Source: an uncultured Clostridia bacterium (lineage in GTDB: Bacteria > Bacillota > Clostridia > TANB77 > CAG-508). From it: a stretch of 34,423 bases of DNA. The stretch lies in NCBI GenBank assembly GCA_944390695.1, contig CALXQP010000008.1:1-34423 (forward strand), in the 5' to 3' direction. Of the stretch, positions 9,335 to 16,742 are shown one piece after another. Below the pieces are notes generated by a model. That model was not told the DNA's origin. It did not search any database and was given only the letters and a program-made list of their open reading frames with translations. The position numbers and the translations under genes were made by a program. Position 1 is the stretch's first letter, and each line of letters begins with the position of its first letter.

Positions 9335-9367
9335 AAAAAAGGCAAAAAGAGAACCGGCACCAAATTA
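9335..9367. repeat. Single GGCACCAAATTA repeat after rseP
   Basis: The stretch with GGCAAAAAGAGAACCGGCAC and then CAAATTA is almost identical to the unit at 2521-2549. The rseP stop codon (9365-9367) lies within the repeat itself. It has the same orientation relative to the gene as the cluster after rpoD. Confidence 0.75.
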
Positions 9368-10135
9368 CCAGATTCTCAAAATATCATTATAAGTTACAAA
9401 TAAAGTCAGAGCCATTAGTAGAGAGAAACCAATTAGCTGAATTTTAGCTTCAGTTTCCACTTTCATAGGCTTTCTTCTCACTAGTTCTATTAATAATATT
9501 ACCATTTTTCCTCCGTCTAATGCAGGTATTGGTAACAGATTAGTTATTCCCAAAGATACTGAAATAACTGCTAATAAATGTAGATAATTAATTATTCCAC
9601 TAGTTTCTACAACAACTTCAGAAATTCCCACAATTCCAACCATTTGGTCTACTGCGAAACCTCCAGAAAATAACATTTTTAAGCTTTCAAATATTGTTCC
9701 TATAAATAGACCTGTTCCTTGAGCTCCATAATATATTCTGTTTAAAAAAGTATCTTTAGCAGGATCTGCAAATCTTATTCCAATTGTTGATATTAGTATA
9801 AAATATACTAATATACCAAATAAAATATTTACAGTTGCTCCTGCTAATACTATTGCCATTCTTCTCCATACACTTGCTTTAGAAAATGATCCTTCAGCAT
9901 CTGATTCTTCTGCTTCTCCTTCCATACTGCAAAATCCTCCAAGAGGAATTAATCTTAGTGTATATGTAGTTTCTTTTCCTTGTTTTTGCCAAATCTTTTT
10001 TCCAAAACCAATTGCAAATTCATTAACTTTTACTTTACACAATTTTGCTACAAGGAAATGTCCTCCTTCATGTATAAATATTAAAAAACCTAATAAAAAT
10101 ATTATTTTTATTGCGTTTATTATAAAACTAACCAA
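9365..10135 (-). CDS. rseP: RseP/RasP-like site-2 protease lacking a PDZ domain
   Basis: 256 residues of a membrane metalloprotease. The first helix carries the zinc-binding HEGGH (residues 22-26). The RLIPLGGFCSMEGE loop follows, and the third conserved motif, NLLPIPALDGG (LDG at 206-208), sits near the C-terminal helices. Both catalytic elements are intact. RasP/RseP proteins are normally about 350-450 residues with one or two PDZ domains between membrane segments 2 and 3; here only about 20 residues lie at that place. Position after cdsA supports the rseP identity. The start is TTG, with AGGAGG directly upstream; no ATG fits. Likely role: intramembrane cleavage of anti-sigma factors or signal-peptide remnants. 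Another short M50 peptidase is the alternative. Confidence 0.85.
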   Translation of the reverse strand: MVSFIINAIKIIFLLGFLIFIHEGGHFLVAKLCKVKVNEFAIGFGKKIWQKQGKETTYTLRLIPLGGFCSMEGEAEESDAEGSFSKASVWRRMAIVLAGATVNILFGILVYFILISTIGIRFADPAKDTFLNRIYYGAQGTGLFIGTIFESLKMLFSGGFAVDQMVGIVGISEVVVETSGIINYLHLLAVISVSLGITNLLPIPALDGGKMVILLIELVRRKPMKVETEAKIQLIGFSLLMALTLFVTYNDILRIW

Positions 10136-10209
10136 ATTTTCCTCCTAATTAATCGATTATCTCATTTTTCTTTTTTATTCCAATATTTAATCACTATTTA
10201 TTGATTTGT

Positions 10210-11025
10210 TTATATTATACTAAAAAACATATATGCAAATGGTGCTATAAATATTAAACTATCAATTCTATCAAGCATGCCACCATGCCCTGGAATTAAA
10301 TTACTATAATCTTTTACATCTACATATCTTTTTATACTTGAAGCTGCAAAATCTCCCAATTGACCAATAATACTTAATATTATACCTGCAATTATAACAT
10401 ATAAATATGAATATCCTAAATTATAAATATTATTCATAATTAATGTATATATTGCTATTATTATAACTGAACTAACAGTACCGGCAATAGCTCCTTCTAT
10501 TGATTTTTTAGGACTTATTTTACTCATCTTATGTTTTCCGAAACGCATTCCTATTAAATATGCAAAAGTGTCAGTTCCCCAAGCAGCAAAAATTGCGTAC
10601 CATACTAATATTATTCCATTATCTAAACCTCTTAATAATGCTATAAATGTTATACATCCTATTATGTAAAACATTCCAAAAAATGTATATGCTATATCTT
10701 TAAAATTTGTTTTCATATTAGTAAATATTACTTGCCCAAATAATAGTAATACAATAGTTGGAATTACCATTATTAATATTTTTTGTATAATCTCTGCCGA
10801 AAAATATATTGGTAATATATGTATAAATCCTATTGGGATACATGATAAATATCCTATCCATCTTACAGGTTTTGCATCTTTAGATATTGCATTAAAATAT
10901 TCCTGCATACTAAGCATTGCTATTAATACTAAAAATACATCTACAATATATTTATTTCCAAATGTTAATATTATTACAACTAAAGGAAATCCTAGTAGTA
11001 CTGATATTACTCTTTTTACATCCAT
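10210..11025 (-). CDS. cdsA: Phosphatidate cytidylyltransferase
   Basis: 271 residues, almost entirely hydrophobic helices, the usual size. The family signature is present near the C-terminus: SSIKRYVDVKDYSNLIPG followed by HGGMLDRIDSL. The enzyme makes CDP-diacylglycerol from phosphatidate and CTP in the membrane, the branch point for phospholipid synthesis. A GTG at 11037 would add four residues, but the ATG at 11025 has GTGGAG six bases upstream and is preferred. It lies after uppS and before rseP. dxr, which often follows cdsA in Gram-positives, is absent from the interval. Confidence 0.95.
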   Translation of the reverse strand: MDVKRVISVLLGFPLVVIILTFGNKYIVDVFLVLIAMLSMQEYFNAISKDAKPVRWIGYLSCIPIGFIHILPIYFSAEIIQKILIMVIPTIVLLLFGQVIFTNMKTNFKDIAYTFFGMFYIIGCITFIALLRGLDNGIILVWYAIFAAWGTDTFAYLIGMRFGKHKMSKISPKKSIEGAIAGTVSSVIIIAIYTLIMNNIYNLGYSYLYVIIAGIILSIIGQLGDFAASSIKRYVDVKDYSNLIPGHGGMLDRIDSLIFIAPFAYMFFSII

Positions 11026-11093
11026 ATTTAACTCCACTCTTTCCTTAAAAGATTAATTTTTTGAATGTTGTACTAATCTTTCATGTATGTTTT

Positions 11094-11807
11094 TTATCCT
11101 GCACCAAATTTTCTTGTTCTTTTTTGATATTCAATAATAGCATTATCTATATCTTCTTCTGTAAAATCTGGCCAATTTTTATCTACAAATAGAAGCTCAG
11201 AATATACTGATTGCCATGGCAAAAATCCACTCAAACGCATTTCTCCACTTGTTCTTATTACTAAATCTGGATCTAATTGTCCTGCTGTATATAAATTATT
11301 TGACACTATTTCTTCATTTATATCTTCAACATTTAGTTTTCCATCTTTAATTTCTTGTACAATATTTTTTATTGATTTTACAATTTCATCTCTTCCACCA
11401 TAATTTAATGCTATATTAAAAGTTACACCTGTATTATTTTTGGTTCTTTCCATACAATTTATAATACTTTTTTGCATACCTTGTGAAAGTGCTGTGATAT
11501 CTCCAAGAATTTTAACTTTTATATTTTCAGTATCTGCTCTTTTACTATAATCATCTAAATAATTTTGTAATAATGTCATTAATGCTTTAACCTCTTCTTC
11601 TGCTCTTTTCCAATTTTCTGTAGAAAATGCATATACTGTTATATATTTTAGTCCTATTTTATTTGCATATCTTACTATTTTCTCTAGTGTCTTAGCACCT
11701 GCTTTATGTCCAAAACTTGCTGGCTTTCCTTGTGCTTTTGCCCATCTTCTATTTCCATCCATTATAATTGCTATATGTTTTGGCATTTTTTCTGTATCAA
11801 ATTTCAT
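11094..11807 (-). CDS. uppS: Isoprenyl transferase (undecaprenyl diphosphate synthase)
   Basis: 237 residues. The catalytic motif IAIIMDGNRRWAKAQG lies at the N-terminus (about 12-27), followed by the FGHKAG loop, the YAFSTENWKR motif and the C-terminal DLVIRTSGE with WQSVYSELLF. All match cis-prenyltransferases, which build the C55 lipid carrier for peptidoglycan precursors. AAGGAG lies just before the ATG. It sits between frr and cdsA in the conserved order pyrH-frr-uppS-cdsA, about 60 bases after frr. Confidence 0.97.
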   Translation of the reverse strand: MKFDTEKMPKHIAIIMDGNRRWAKAQGKPASFGHKAGAKTLEKIVRYANKIGLKYITVYAFSTENWKRAEEEVKALMTLLQNYLDDYSKRADTENIKVKILGDITALSQGMQKSIINCMERTKNNTGVTFNIALNYGGRDEIVKSIKNIVQEIKDGKLNVEDINEEIVSNNLYTAGQLDPDLVIRTSGEMRLSGFLPWQSVYSELLFVDKNWPDFTEEDIDNAIIEYQKRTRKFGAG

Positions 11808-11865
11808 ATAGTTCTCCTTATTTTAATTATCTTTTTCTTAATTTTATGCCTTATTATTAATTATA

Positions 11866-12414
11866 TTACACACTCATTATTTCATTTTCTTTATTTGCTA
11901 ATATTTTATCTATTTCTTCTATATTTTTATCTGTAATTTTTTGTATTTCTGTTTCTGCTACTTTTAATTCATCTTCAGTAATTTCACTATTTTTTTGTTT
12001 TGCTTTTGCTTCATCAATTCCATCTCTTCTTATTGCTCTTATTGCAACTTTTGCTTCTTCTGCTATTTTTCTAATATCTTTTACTAATTCTTTTCTTCTT
12101 TCTTCATTTAATTCTGGAAAAGCTAATCTTATTACTTTTCCATCATTATTTGGATTAATTCCAATATCAGATGCTAAAATTGCTTTTTCTATATCTTTTA
12201 ATACACTAATATCCCATGGTTGTATTACTATTAATCTAGCCTCTGGAACAGATATTCCTGCCATTTGATTTATTGGTGTTGGTGTTCCATAATATTCTAC
12301 TCTTATTTTATTTAATATAGCTGGATTTGCTCTACCAGCTCTTATTTCTGATAATTTTTCTTGATATGCTCCTATTGATTTTTCCATTCTTTCTTTTAAA
12401 TTTGTATAATCCAT
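11866..12414 (-). CDS. frr: Ribosome recycling factor
   Basis: 182 residues, the family's standard length. Typical landmarks are the N-terminal ERMEKSIGAYQEKLSEIRAG, then RANPAILNKIRVEYYGTPTP, the ISVPEARLIVIQPWD stretch, and the basic RRDGIDEAKAKQKN region. It splits the post-termination ribosome together with EF-G. AAGGAGA lies at a good distance from the ATG. It follows pyrH, but a gap of about 190 bases containing two structured repeats separates them, so coupling to pyrH may be altered here. Confidence 0.98.
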   Translation of the reverse strand: MDYTNLKERMEKSIGAYQEKLSEIRAGRANPAILNKIRVEYYGTPTPINQMAGISVPEARLIVIQPWDISVLKDIEKAILASDIGINPNNDGKVIRLAFPELNEERRKELVKDIRKIAEEAKVAIRAIRRDGIDEAKAKQKNSEITEDELKVAETEIQKITDKNIEEIDKILANKENEIMSV

Positions 12415-12454
12415 AATTTTCTCTCCTTCTCTATATCTATTTATATCTTAAACC

Positions 12455-12546
12455 AAAAGTTAATATATAACTATTGAATAAAGTCAAGACCCCCGACGAA
12501 GACCCTAGCTATGTTTTGACTATGAAATAGTTATATATTAACTTTT
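12455..12546. repeat. Structured repeat, copy 2 (long palindrome with conserved apical loop)
   Basis: Two perfect 21-base outer arms (12455-12475 and 12526-12546) enclose inner arms AGTCAA (12482-12487) and TTGACT (12516-12521). The apical region holds CCCCCGACGAAGACCCTAGC. Its core matches the element at 1-58 and the neighbouring copy at 12551-12608. The outer arms are AT-rich while the loop is much more GC-rich than its surroundings, which suggests that the loop sequence is constrained. The RNA or repeat class is not recognised. Confidence 0.8.
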
Positions 12547-12550
12547 TGAT

Positions 12551-12608
12551 TAAAATATAACTATTAGACAATGTCAAGATCCCCGACGAAAACCCCAGCT
12601 ATGTTAAG
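12551..12608. repeat. Structured repeat, copy 3 (overlaps end of pyrH)
   Basis: A direct repeat of copy 2: the ATATAACTATT arm, then GTCAAGATCCCCGACGAAAA followed by CCCCAGCTATGTTAAG. Within the core it differs from copy 2 at only a few positions. The pyrH stop codon (12604-12606) lies inside this copy. The inner arms are weaker than in copy 2. Confidence 0.7.
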
Positions 12609-13311
12609 ATACTATTGTACCTATTTTCTCTCCCTTAACAGCTTTTACAATATTATCTGGATCAGAAATACCAAAAACTAATAAAGGTATATTATTATCT
12701 CTACACATTGCAGTAGCTGTAGAATCCATAACCTTCAAATCTTTATTTAATACATCCAAATATGAAATCTCTTCAAATCTAATTGCATCTGGTTGTAATT
12801 TAGGATCTGCAGAATAAACTGCATCAATTGCTTTACCCAATAAAATTATATCTGCTTTTATTTCTGTTGCTCTTAAAACTGCAGCAGTATCTGTTGTAAA
12901 ATATGGGTGACCTGTTCCACAAGCAAATATTACAACTCTACCTCTTGTTAAATGTTTTTCTGCTTTTCTTTGTATAAAAGGTTCTGCAATTTCTCTCATT
13001 TCTATTGCAGTTTGCACTCTTGAATATATTCCTCTAACCTCTAGCGCATCTTGAAGAGCTAAACCATTCATAGCTGTTGCCAACATTCCCATATAATCTG
13101 CTGTTGTTCTTTCCATTTGATGTCCATTTCTTCCTCTCCAGAAATTTCCGCCTCCTACTACTATTGCAACTTCTACTCCCATATCTACTACTTCTTTAAT
13201 TTTATCACATATTTTTCCAACAACTTCTGCATTTACTCCTGTCTTTTGTTCTCCTGCCAATGCTTCTCCACTTAGTTTTAGTAGTACTCTCTTATATTTT
13301 GCTTCTGACAT
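12604..13311 (-). CDS. pyrH: UMP kinase
   Basis: 235 residues, the standard bacterial length. The N-terminal LKLSGEAL loop, [30 protein letters not shown] and DAVYSADPK are all characteristic of the amino-acid-kinase-fold UMP kinases, which phosphorylate UMP to UDP. AAAGGA lies about eleven bases before the ATG, a slightly long spacing. The C-terminal codons run into a structured repeat. frr lies downstream. rpsB and tsf, which often precede pyrH, are not here; pflA lies upstream instead, 185 bases away. Confidence 0.97.
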   Translation of the reverse strand: MSEAKYKRVLLKLSGEALAGEQKTGVNAEVVGKICDKIKEVVDMGVEVAIVVGGGNFWRGRNGHQMERTTADYMGMLATAMNGLALQDALEVRGIYSRVQTAIEMREIAEPFIQRKAEKHLTRGRVVIFACGTGHPYFTTDTAAVLRATEIKADIILLGKAIDAVYSADPKLQPDAIRFEEISYLDVLNKDLKVMDSTATAMCRDNNIPLLVFGISDPDNIVKAVKGEKIGTIVS

Positions 13312-13332
13312 CTTATTATCAATCCTTTCTTT

Positions 13333-13363
13333 GGGATTAAATATTTAATTTTTGCATAATCCC
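13333..13363 (-). promoter_or_regulatory. Inverted repeat in the pyrH leader
   Basis: GGGATTA (13333-13339) and TAATCCC (13357-13363) can pair around an AT-rich loop just upstream of the pyrH ribosome binding site. It could be an mRNA leader hairpin or an operator. No T-tract follows, so it is not a terminator. Its function is unknown. Confidence 0.3.
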
Positions 13364-13496
13364 ATTATTCGATGTTATTCTATCATACTTTTCTAAAAAT
13401 TTATAGTGTTTTAACAAATTTTTTCTTCATATTATTAATTTATTCGCATCTAATTTGAATTTTCAACTTCATATTCATAGAAATCTAAAATGACTA

Positions 13497-14249
13497 TCAA
13501 TTATAGCTTTTTAAATTTAAAATCTGTTTTGCTCTATTTACATCATCTTGATTAGCATCTCTAACATCATCAAGTTCATATTTAAAACCAAGTTTTTGCC
13601 ATTTATATTTTCCCATACTATGATATGGTAAAATTTGAACATTTTGAACCATTTTTAAAGAATTTATAAAATCTTTTAATTTTAGCAAATCTTTTTCATC
13701 ATCTGTATAACCAGGAACAAGAACTTGCCTAATCCACATTTTTATATTATTTTCATCCAAATATTTAGCAAATTCCAATTCTCTTTTATTAGAAACTCCA
13801 ACAAGTGACTTGCACTTTTCATTGTCAATATGTTTAATATCAAGAAGTACTAGATCTGTATATTTTAATACTTCTTTAATATCATCTGTTAAAGCCACCA
13901 TTCCAGAAGTATCAATACAAGTTGGTATTTTCTCCTTTTTTAATCTTTTAAATAATTCTAACACAAACTTTGCTTGTAAAAGAGGTTCTCCACCTGTAAC
14001 AGTAACACCTCCACCTGATGGAATTATATAATTTTTATAATTTTTAATTTTTTCTACAATTTCATCTACAGATTTATACTCTCCACCATTTATATCCCAA
14101 GTATCTCTATTATGACAATATTTGCATTTAAGATGACATCCTTGTAAAAAGAGTACAAATCTTATTCCTGGCCCATCAACAGTCCCAAAACTCTCCATAG
14201 AATGTACTTTCGCATAATATTTCAAGTCTTTTTCTATTTTTTCTTCCAC
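13497..14249 (-). CDS. pflA: Pyruvate formate-lyase activating enzyme (radical SAM)
   Basis: 250 residues. The radical SAM cluster motif CHLKCKYC gives Cys38, Cys42 and Cys45. The N-terminal GTVDGPGIRFVLFLQG and the GGGVTVTGGEPLLQ stretch are typical of glycyl-radical activases of the PflA group. It uses a [4Fe-4S] cluster and S-adenosylmethionine to place the radical on PflB. No extra ferredoxin-like cluster insertion is present, so it is the short class. The start is GTG, with AGAGGT upstream. It lies downstream of pflB in the same orientation, but a terminator separates the two. Confidence 0.96.
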   Translation of the reverse strand: MEEKIEKDLKYYAKVHSMESFGTVDGPGIRFVLFLQGCHLKCKYCHNRDTWDINGGEYKSVDEIVEKIKNYKNYIIPSGGGVTVTGGEPLLQAKFVLELFKRLKKEKIPTCIDTSGMVALTDDIKEVLKYTDLVLLDIKHIDNEKCKSLVGVSNKRELEFAKYLDENNIKMWIRQVLVPGYTDDEKDLLKLKDFINSLKMVQNVQILPYHSMGKYKWQKLGFKYELDDVRDANQDDVNRAKQILNLKSYN

Positions 14250-14277
14250 TTTAAAAACCTCTTTCTTTTATAATTTG

Positions 14278-14311
14278 TAAAAAACCGGTACTTTATTACA
14301 AAAGGACCGGT
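14278..14311 (-). terminator. Rho-independent terminator between pflB and pflA
   Basis: On the minus strand an 11-base stem with one mismatch (ACCGGTCCTTT with AAAGTACCGGT) has a six-base loop and is followed directly by TTTTTT. It lies in the 69-base gap after the pflB stop, so pflA expression from the pflB promoter would need read-through. Confidence 0.8.
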
Positions 14312-14318
14312 CATTTGT

Positions 14319-16556
14319 TTATATTTTCTCATGAATAGTTCTATTAATAACATCTAATTGTTGTTCTCTAGTAAGTTTTGTAAAATTAACTGCATATCCT
14401 GATACTCTAATTGTAAGTTGAGGATATTTTTCTGGATGTTCCATAGCATCTTCTAATAATGCTCTATCAAAAACATTAACATTTATATGATGTCCTGTTT
14501 GTGCAAAATATCCATCTAACATACTTGCTAAATTATTTACTTTAGATTTTTCATCTTGTCCTAATGTTCCAGGTGTAATTGAAAATGTATATGATATTCC
14601 ATCTTCTGCATCTTCAAATGGTAATTTTGCAATTGAATTCATTACTGCTAATGCACCATTTTTATCTCTACCATGTAAAGGATTTGCACCTGGTCCAAAT
14701 GGTTCACCTGCTTTTCTTCCATCTGGTGTATTTCCTGTTGCTTTTCCATATACAACATTTGAAGTTATTGTTAATATAGACAATGTGTGTTTTGAATCTC
14801 TATATGTTGGATATCTTTTTAATTTTCTCAAAAATTGTCCAGCAATTTCTTGTGCTATTTGATCAACTCTTTCATCATCATTTCCAAATTTAGGATAATC
14901 TCCTTCTATTTTGTAATCTACTGCTAATCCATCTTCATTTCTAATAACTTTAACTTTTGCATATTTTATTGCTGATAAAGAATCTGCTACAACTGATAAA
15001 CCTGCAATTCCACATGCCATTGTTCTTATTATATCTTTATCATGTAAAGCCATCTCTATTGCTTCATATGAATATTTGTCATGCATATAATGTATTGCAT
15101 TTAATGCTTTAATATATATTTTTGCAACATAATCCATCATTTGATCAAATTTTTGCATTACTTCATCATAATTTAAATATTCTGATGTTATTGGTTCAAA
15201 TTTTGGTGTAACTTGTTTTCCTGAAATTTCATCTCTTCCACCATTTATAGCATATAACAATGTTTTTGCTAAATTAGCTCTTGCTCCAAAGAATTGCATT
15301 TGTTTTCCAATTTTCATTGGTGATACACAACATGCTATTCCATAATCATCACCTAAAGTTACTCTCATTACATCATCATTTTCATATTGAATTGAAGATG
15401 TTTTTATTGATAAACCTGCTACATACTTTTTGAATCCGTCTGGTAATCTTGTTGACCATAATATTGTTAAATTTGGTTCTGGAGCTGGTCCTAAATTTTC
15501 TAATGTGTGTAATATTCTAAATGAATTTTTAGTTACTAATGTTCTACCATCAATTCCCATTCCACCAATACTTTCAGTTACCCATACTGGATCTCCACTA
15601 AATAACTCATTATATTCTGGTGTTCTTAAAAATCTTACAAGTCTTAATTTCATTACAAAATGATCCATTATTTCTTGTGCTTGATCTTCTGTTAATACAC
15701 CATTTTCCAAATCTCTTTCAATATAAATATCTAAAAAGCTTGATGTTCTACCAATACTCATTGCAGCACCATTTTGATCTTTTACTGCTCCTAAATATCC
15801 AAAATATAACCATTGTACTGCTTCTTTTGCATTTGATGCTGGTTTTGATATGTCAAATCCATATTTTGATGCCATTACTTTTAATTCATTTAATGCTTTA
15901 ATTTGTTCAGATATTTCTTCTCTTTCTCTTATTACTTTTTCTGTAAAATCATCTACATTTAATATATCTAATTCTTGTTTCTTTTCATCTATTAAAACAT
16001 CTACACCATATAAAGCAATTCTTCTATAATCTCCTATTATTCTTCCTCTTCCATATCCATCTGGTAATCCTGTTATTAAATGAGAACTTCTCGCAGCTCT
16101 TATATCTGGTGTATATACACTAAATACTCCATCATTATGTGTTTTTCTAATATGATTAAATATATAATCAACTTCTGGATCTACTTTTCTTCCATATGCT
16201 TCACAAGATTTTTCAACTATTTTTATTCCACCAAATGGCATTATTGCTCTTTTTAATGGTGCATCTGTTTGAAGACCAACAATTTCTTCTAGATTTTTAT
16301 CAATATATCCTGCCTCATGGCTTGATACTGTTGATATTGTTTTTGTATCTATATCTAGTACTCCACCTTCTGAGTCATGTTCTTTTTTATATAAGTCTAA
16401 CACCTTATCCCATAATTTTTTTGTTTTTTGTGTTATTCCTGCTAAAAAACTTTCATCTCCTTCATATGGTGTATAATTCCTTTGTATGAAATCTCTTACA
16501 TTTATTTCTCTTTTCCAGTCCCCTTTTTCAAAGCCTTTCCATTGTTCAAAATCCAT
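14319..16556 (-). CDS. pflB: Formate C-acetyltransferase (pyruvate formate-lyase)
   Basis: 745 residues. The active-site pair Cys409-Cys410 is in [10 protein letters not shown] and the radical glycine Gly720 in RVSGYAVNF. Other typical stretches are [10 protein letters not shown] and [19 protein letters not shown]. The enzyme splits pyruvate with CoA into acetyl-CoA and formate, and its glycyl radical is destroyed by oxygen, so the organism ferments anaerobically. An upstream ATG at 16571 exists, but it overlaps the GGAGGT ribosome binding site of the ATG at 16556, which is preferred. A perfect consensus promoter lies upstream and a terminator downstream, with the activase beyond it. Confidence 0.98.
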   Translation of the reverse strand: MDFEQWKGFEKGDWKREINVRDFIQRNYTPYEGDESFLAGITQKTKKLWDKVLDLYKKEHDSEGGVLDIDTKTISTVSSHEAGYIDKNLEEIVGLQTDAPLKRAIMPFGGIKIVEKSCEAYGRKVDPEVDYIFNHIRKTHNDGVFSVYTPDIRAARSSHLITGLPDGYGRGRIIGDYRRIALYGVDVLIDEKKQELDILNVDDFTEKVIREREEISEQIKALNELKVMASKYGFDISKPASNAKEAVQWLYFGYLGAVKDQNGAAMSIGRTSSFLDIYIERDLENGVLTEDQAQEIMDHFVMKLRLVRFLRTPEYNELFSGDPVWVTESIGGMGIDGRTLVTKNSFRILHTLENLGPAPEPNLTILWSTRLPDGFKKYVAGLSIKTSSIQYENDDVMRVTLGDDYGIACCVSPMKIGKQMQFFGARANLAKTLLYAINGGRDEISGKQVTPKFEPITSEYLNYDEVMQKFDQMMDYVAKIYIKALNAIHYMHDKYSYEAIEMALHDKDIIRTMACGIAGLSVVADSLSAIKYAKVKVIRNEDGLAVDYKIEGDYPKFGNDDERVDQIAQEIAGQFLRKLKRYPTYRDSKHTLSILTITSNVVYGKATGNTPDGRKAGEPFGPGANPLHGRDKNGALAVMNSIAKLPFEDAEDGISYTFSITPGTLGQDEKSKVNNLASMLDGYFAQTGHHINVNVFDRALLEDAMEHPEKYPQLTIRVSGYAVNFTKLTREQQLDVINRTIHEKI

Positions 16557-16622
16557 ATTTATTACCTCCATATTTTATTATTTACATTTTTTTCTCTTTT
16601 ATTATTATTTTTACCATATGCC

Positions 16623-16651
16623 ATTATAATTATAATATCAAAATTTGTCAA
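16623..16651 (-). promoter_or_regulatory. Perfect-consensus sigma-A promoter for pflB
   Basis: On the minus strand, TTGACA (16646-16651), exactly 17 bases, then TATAAT (16623-16628). The leader to the pflB ATG is about 60 bases. It is divergent from the tex promoter, whose -35 begins about 30 bases away. Confidence 0.85.
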
Positions 16652-16680
16652 TATACAGAAGCTTAAAAAATTTCAGCATC

Positions 16681-16709
16681 TTGATTTTTCATGAATTTGA
16701 ATATATAAT
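16681..16709 (+). promoter_or_regulatory. Sigma-A promoter for tex
   Basis: TTGATT (16681-16686), 17 bases, then TATAAT (16704-16709). The tex ATG follows about 33 bases after the -10. Confidence 0.65.
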
Positions 16710-16742
16710 TTAAAAAAATATTATAAAAGGAAGGAACAAAAC

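Noticed and set aside
12455-12608. Riboswitch or self-cleaving ribozyme identity for the CGAAGACCC repeats
   Set aside because: I compared them with the hammerhead, twister, pistol and cyclic-di-GMP riboswitch cores I know and found no match.
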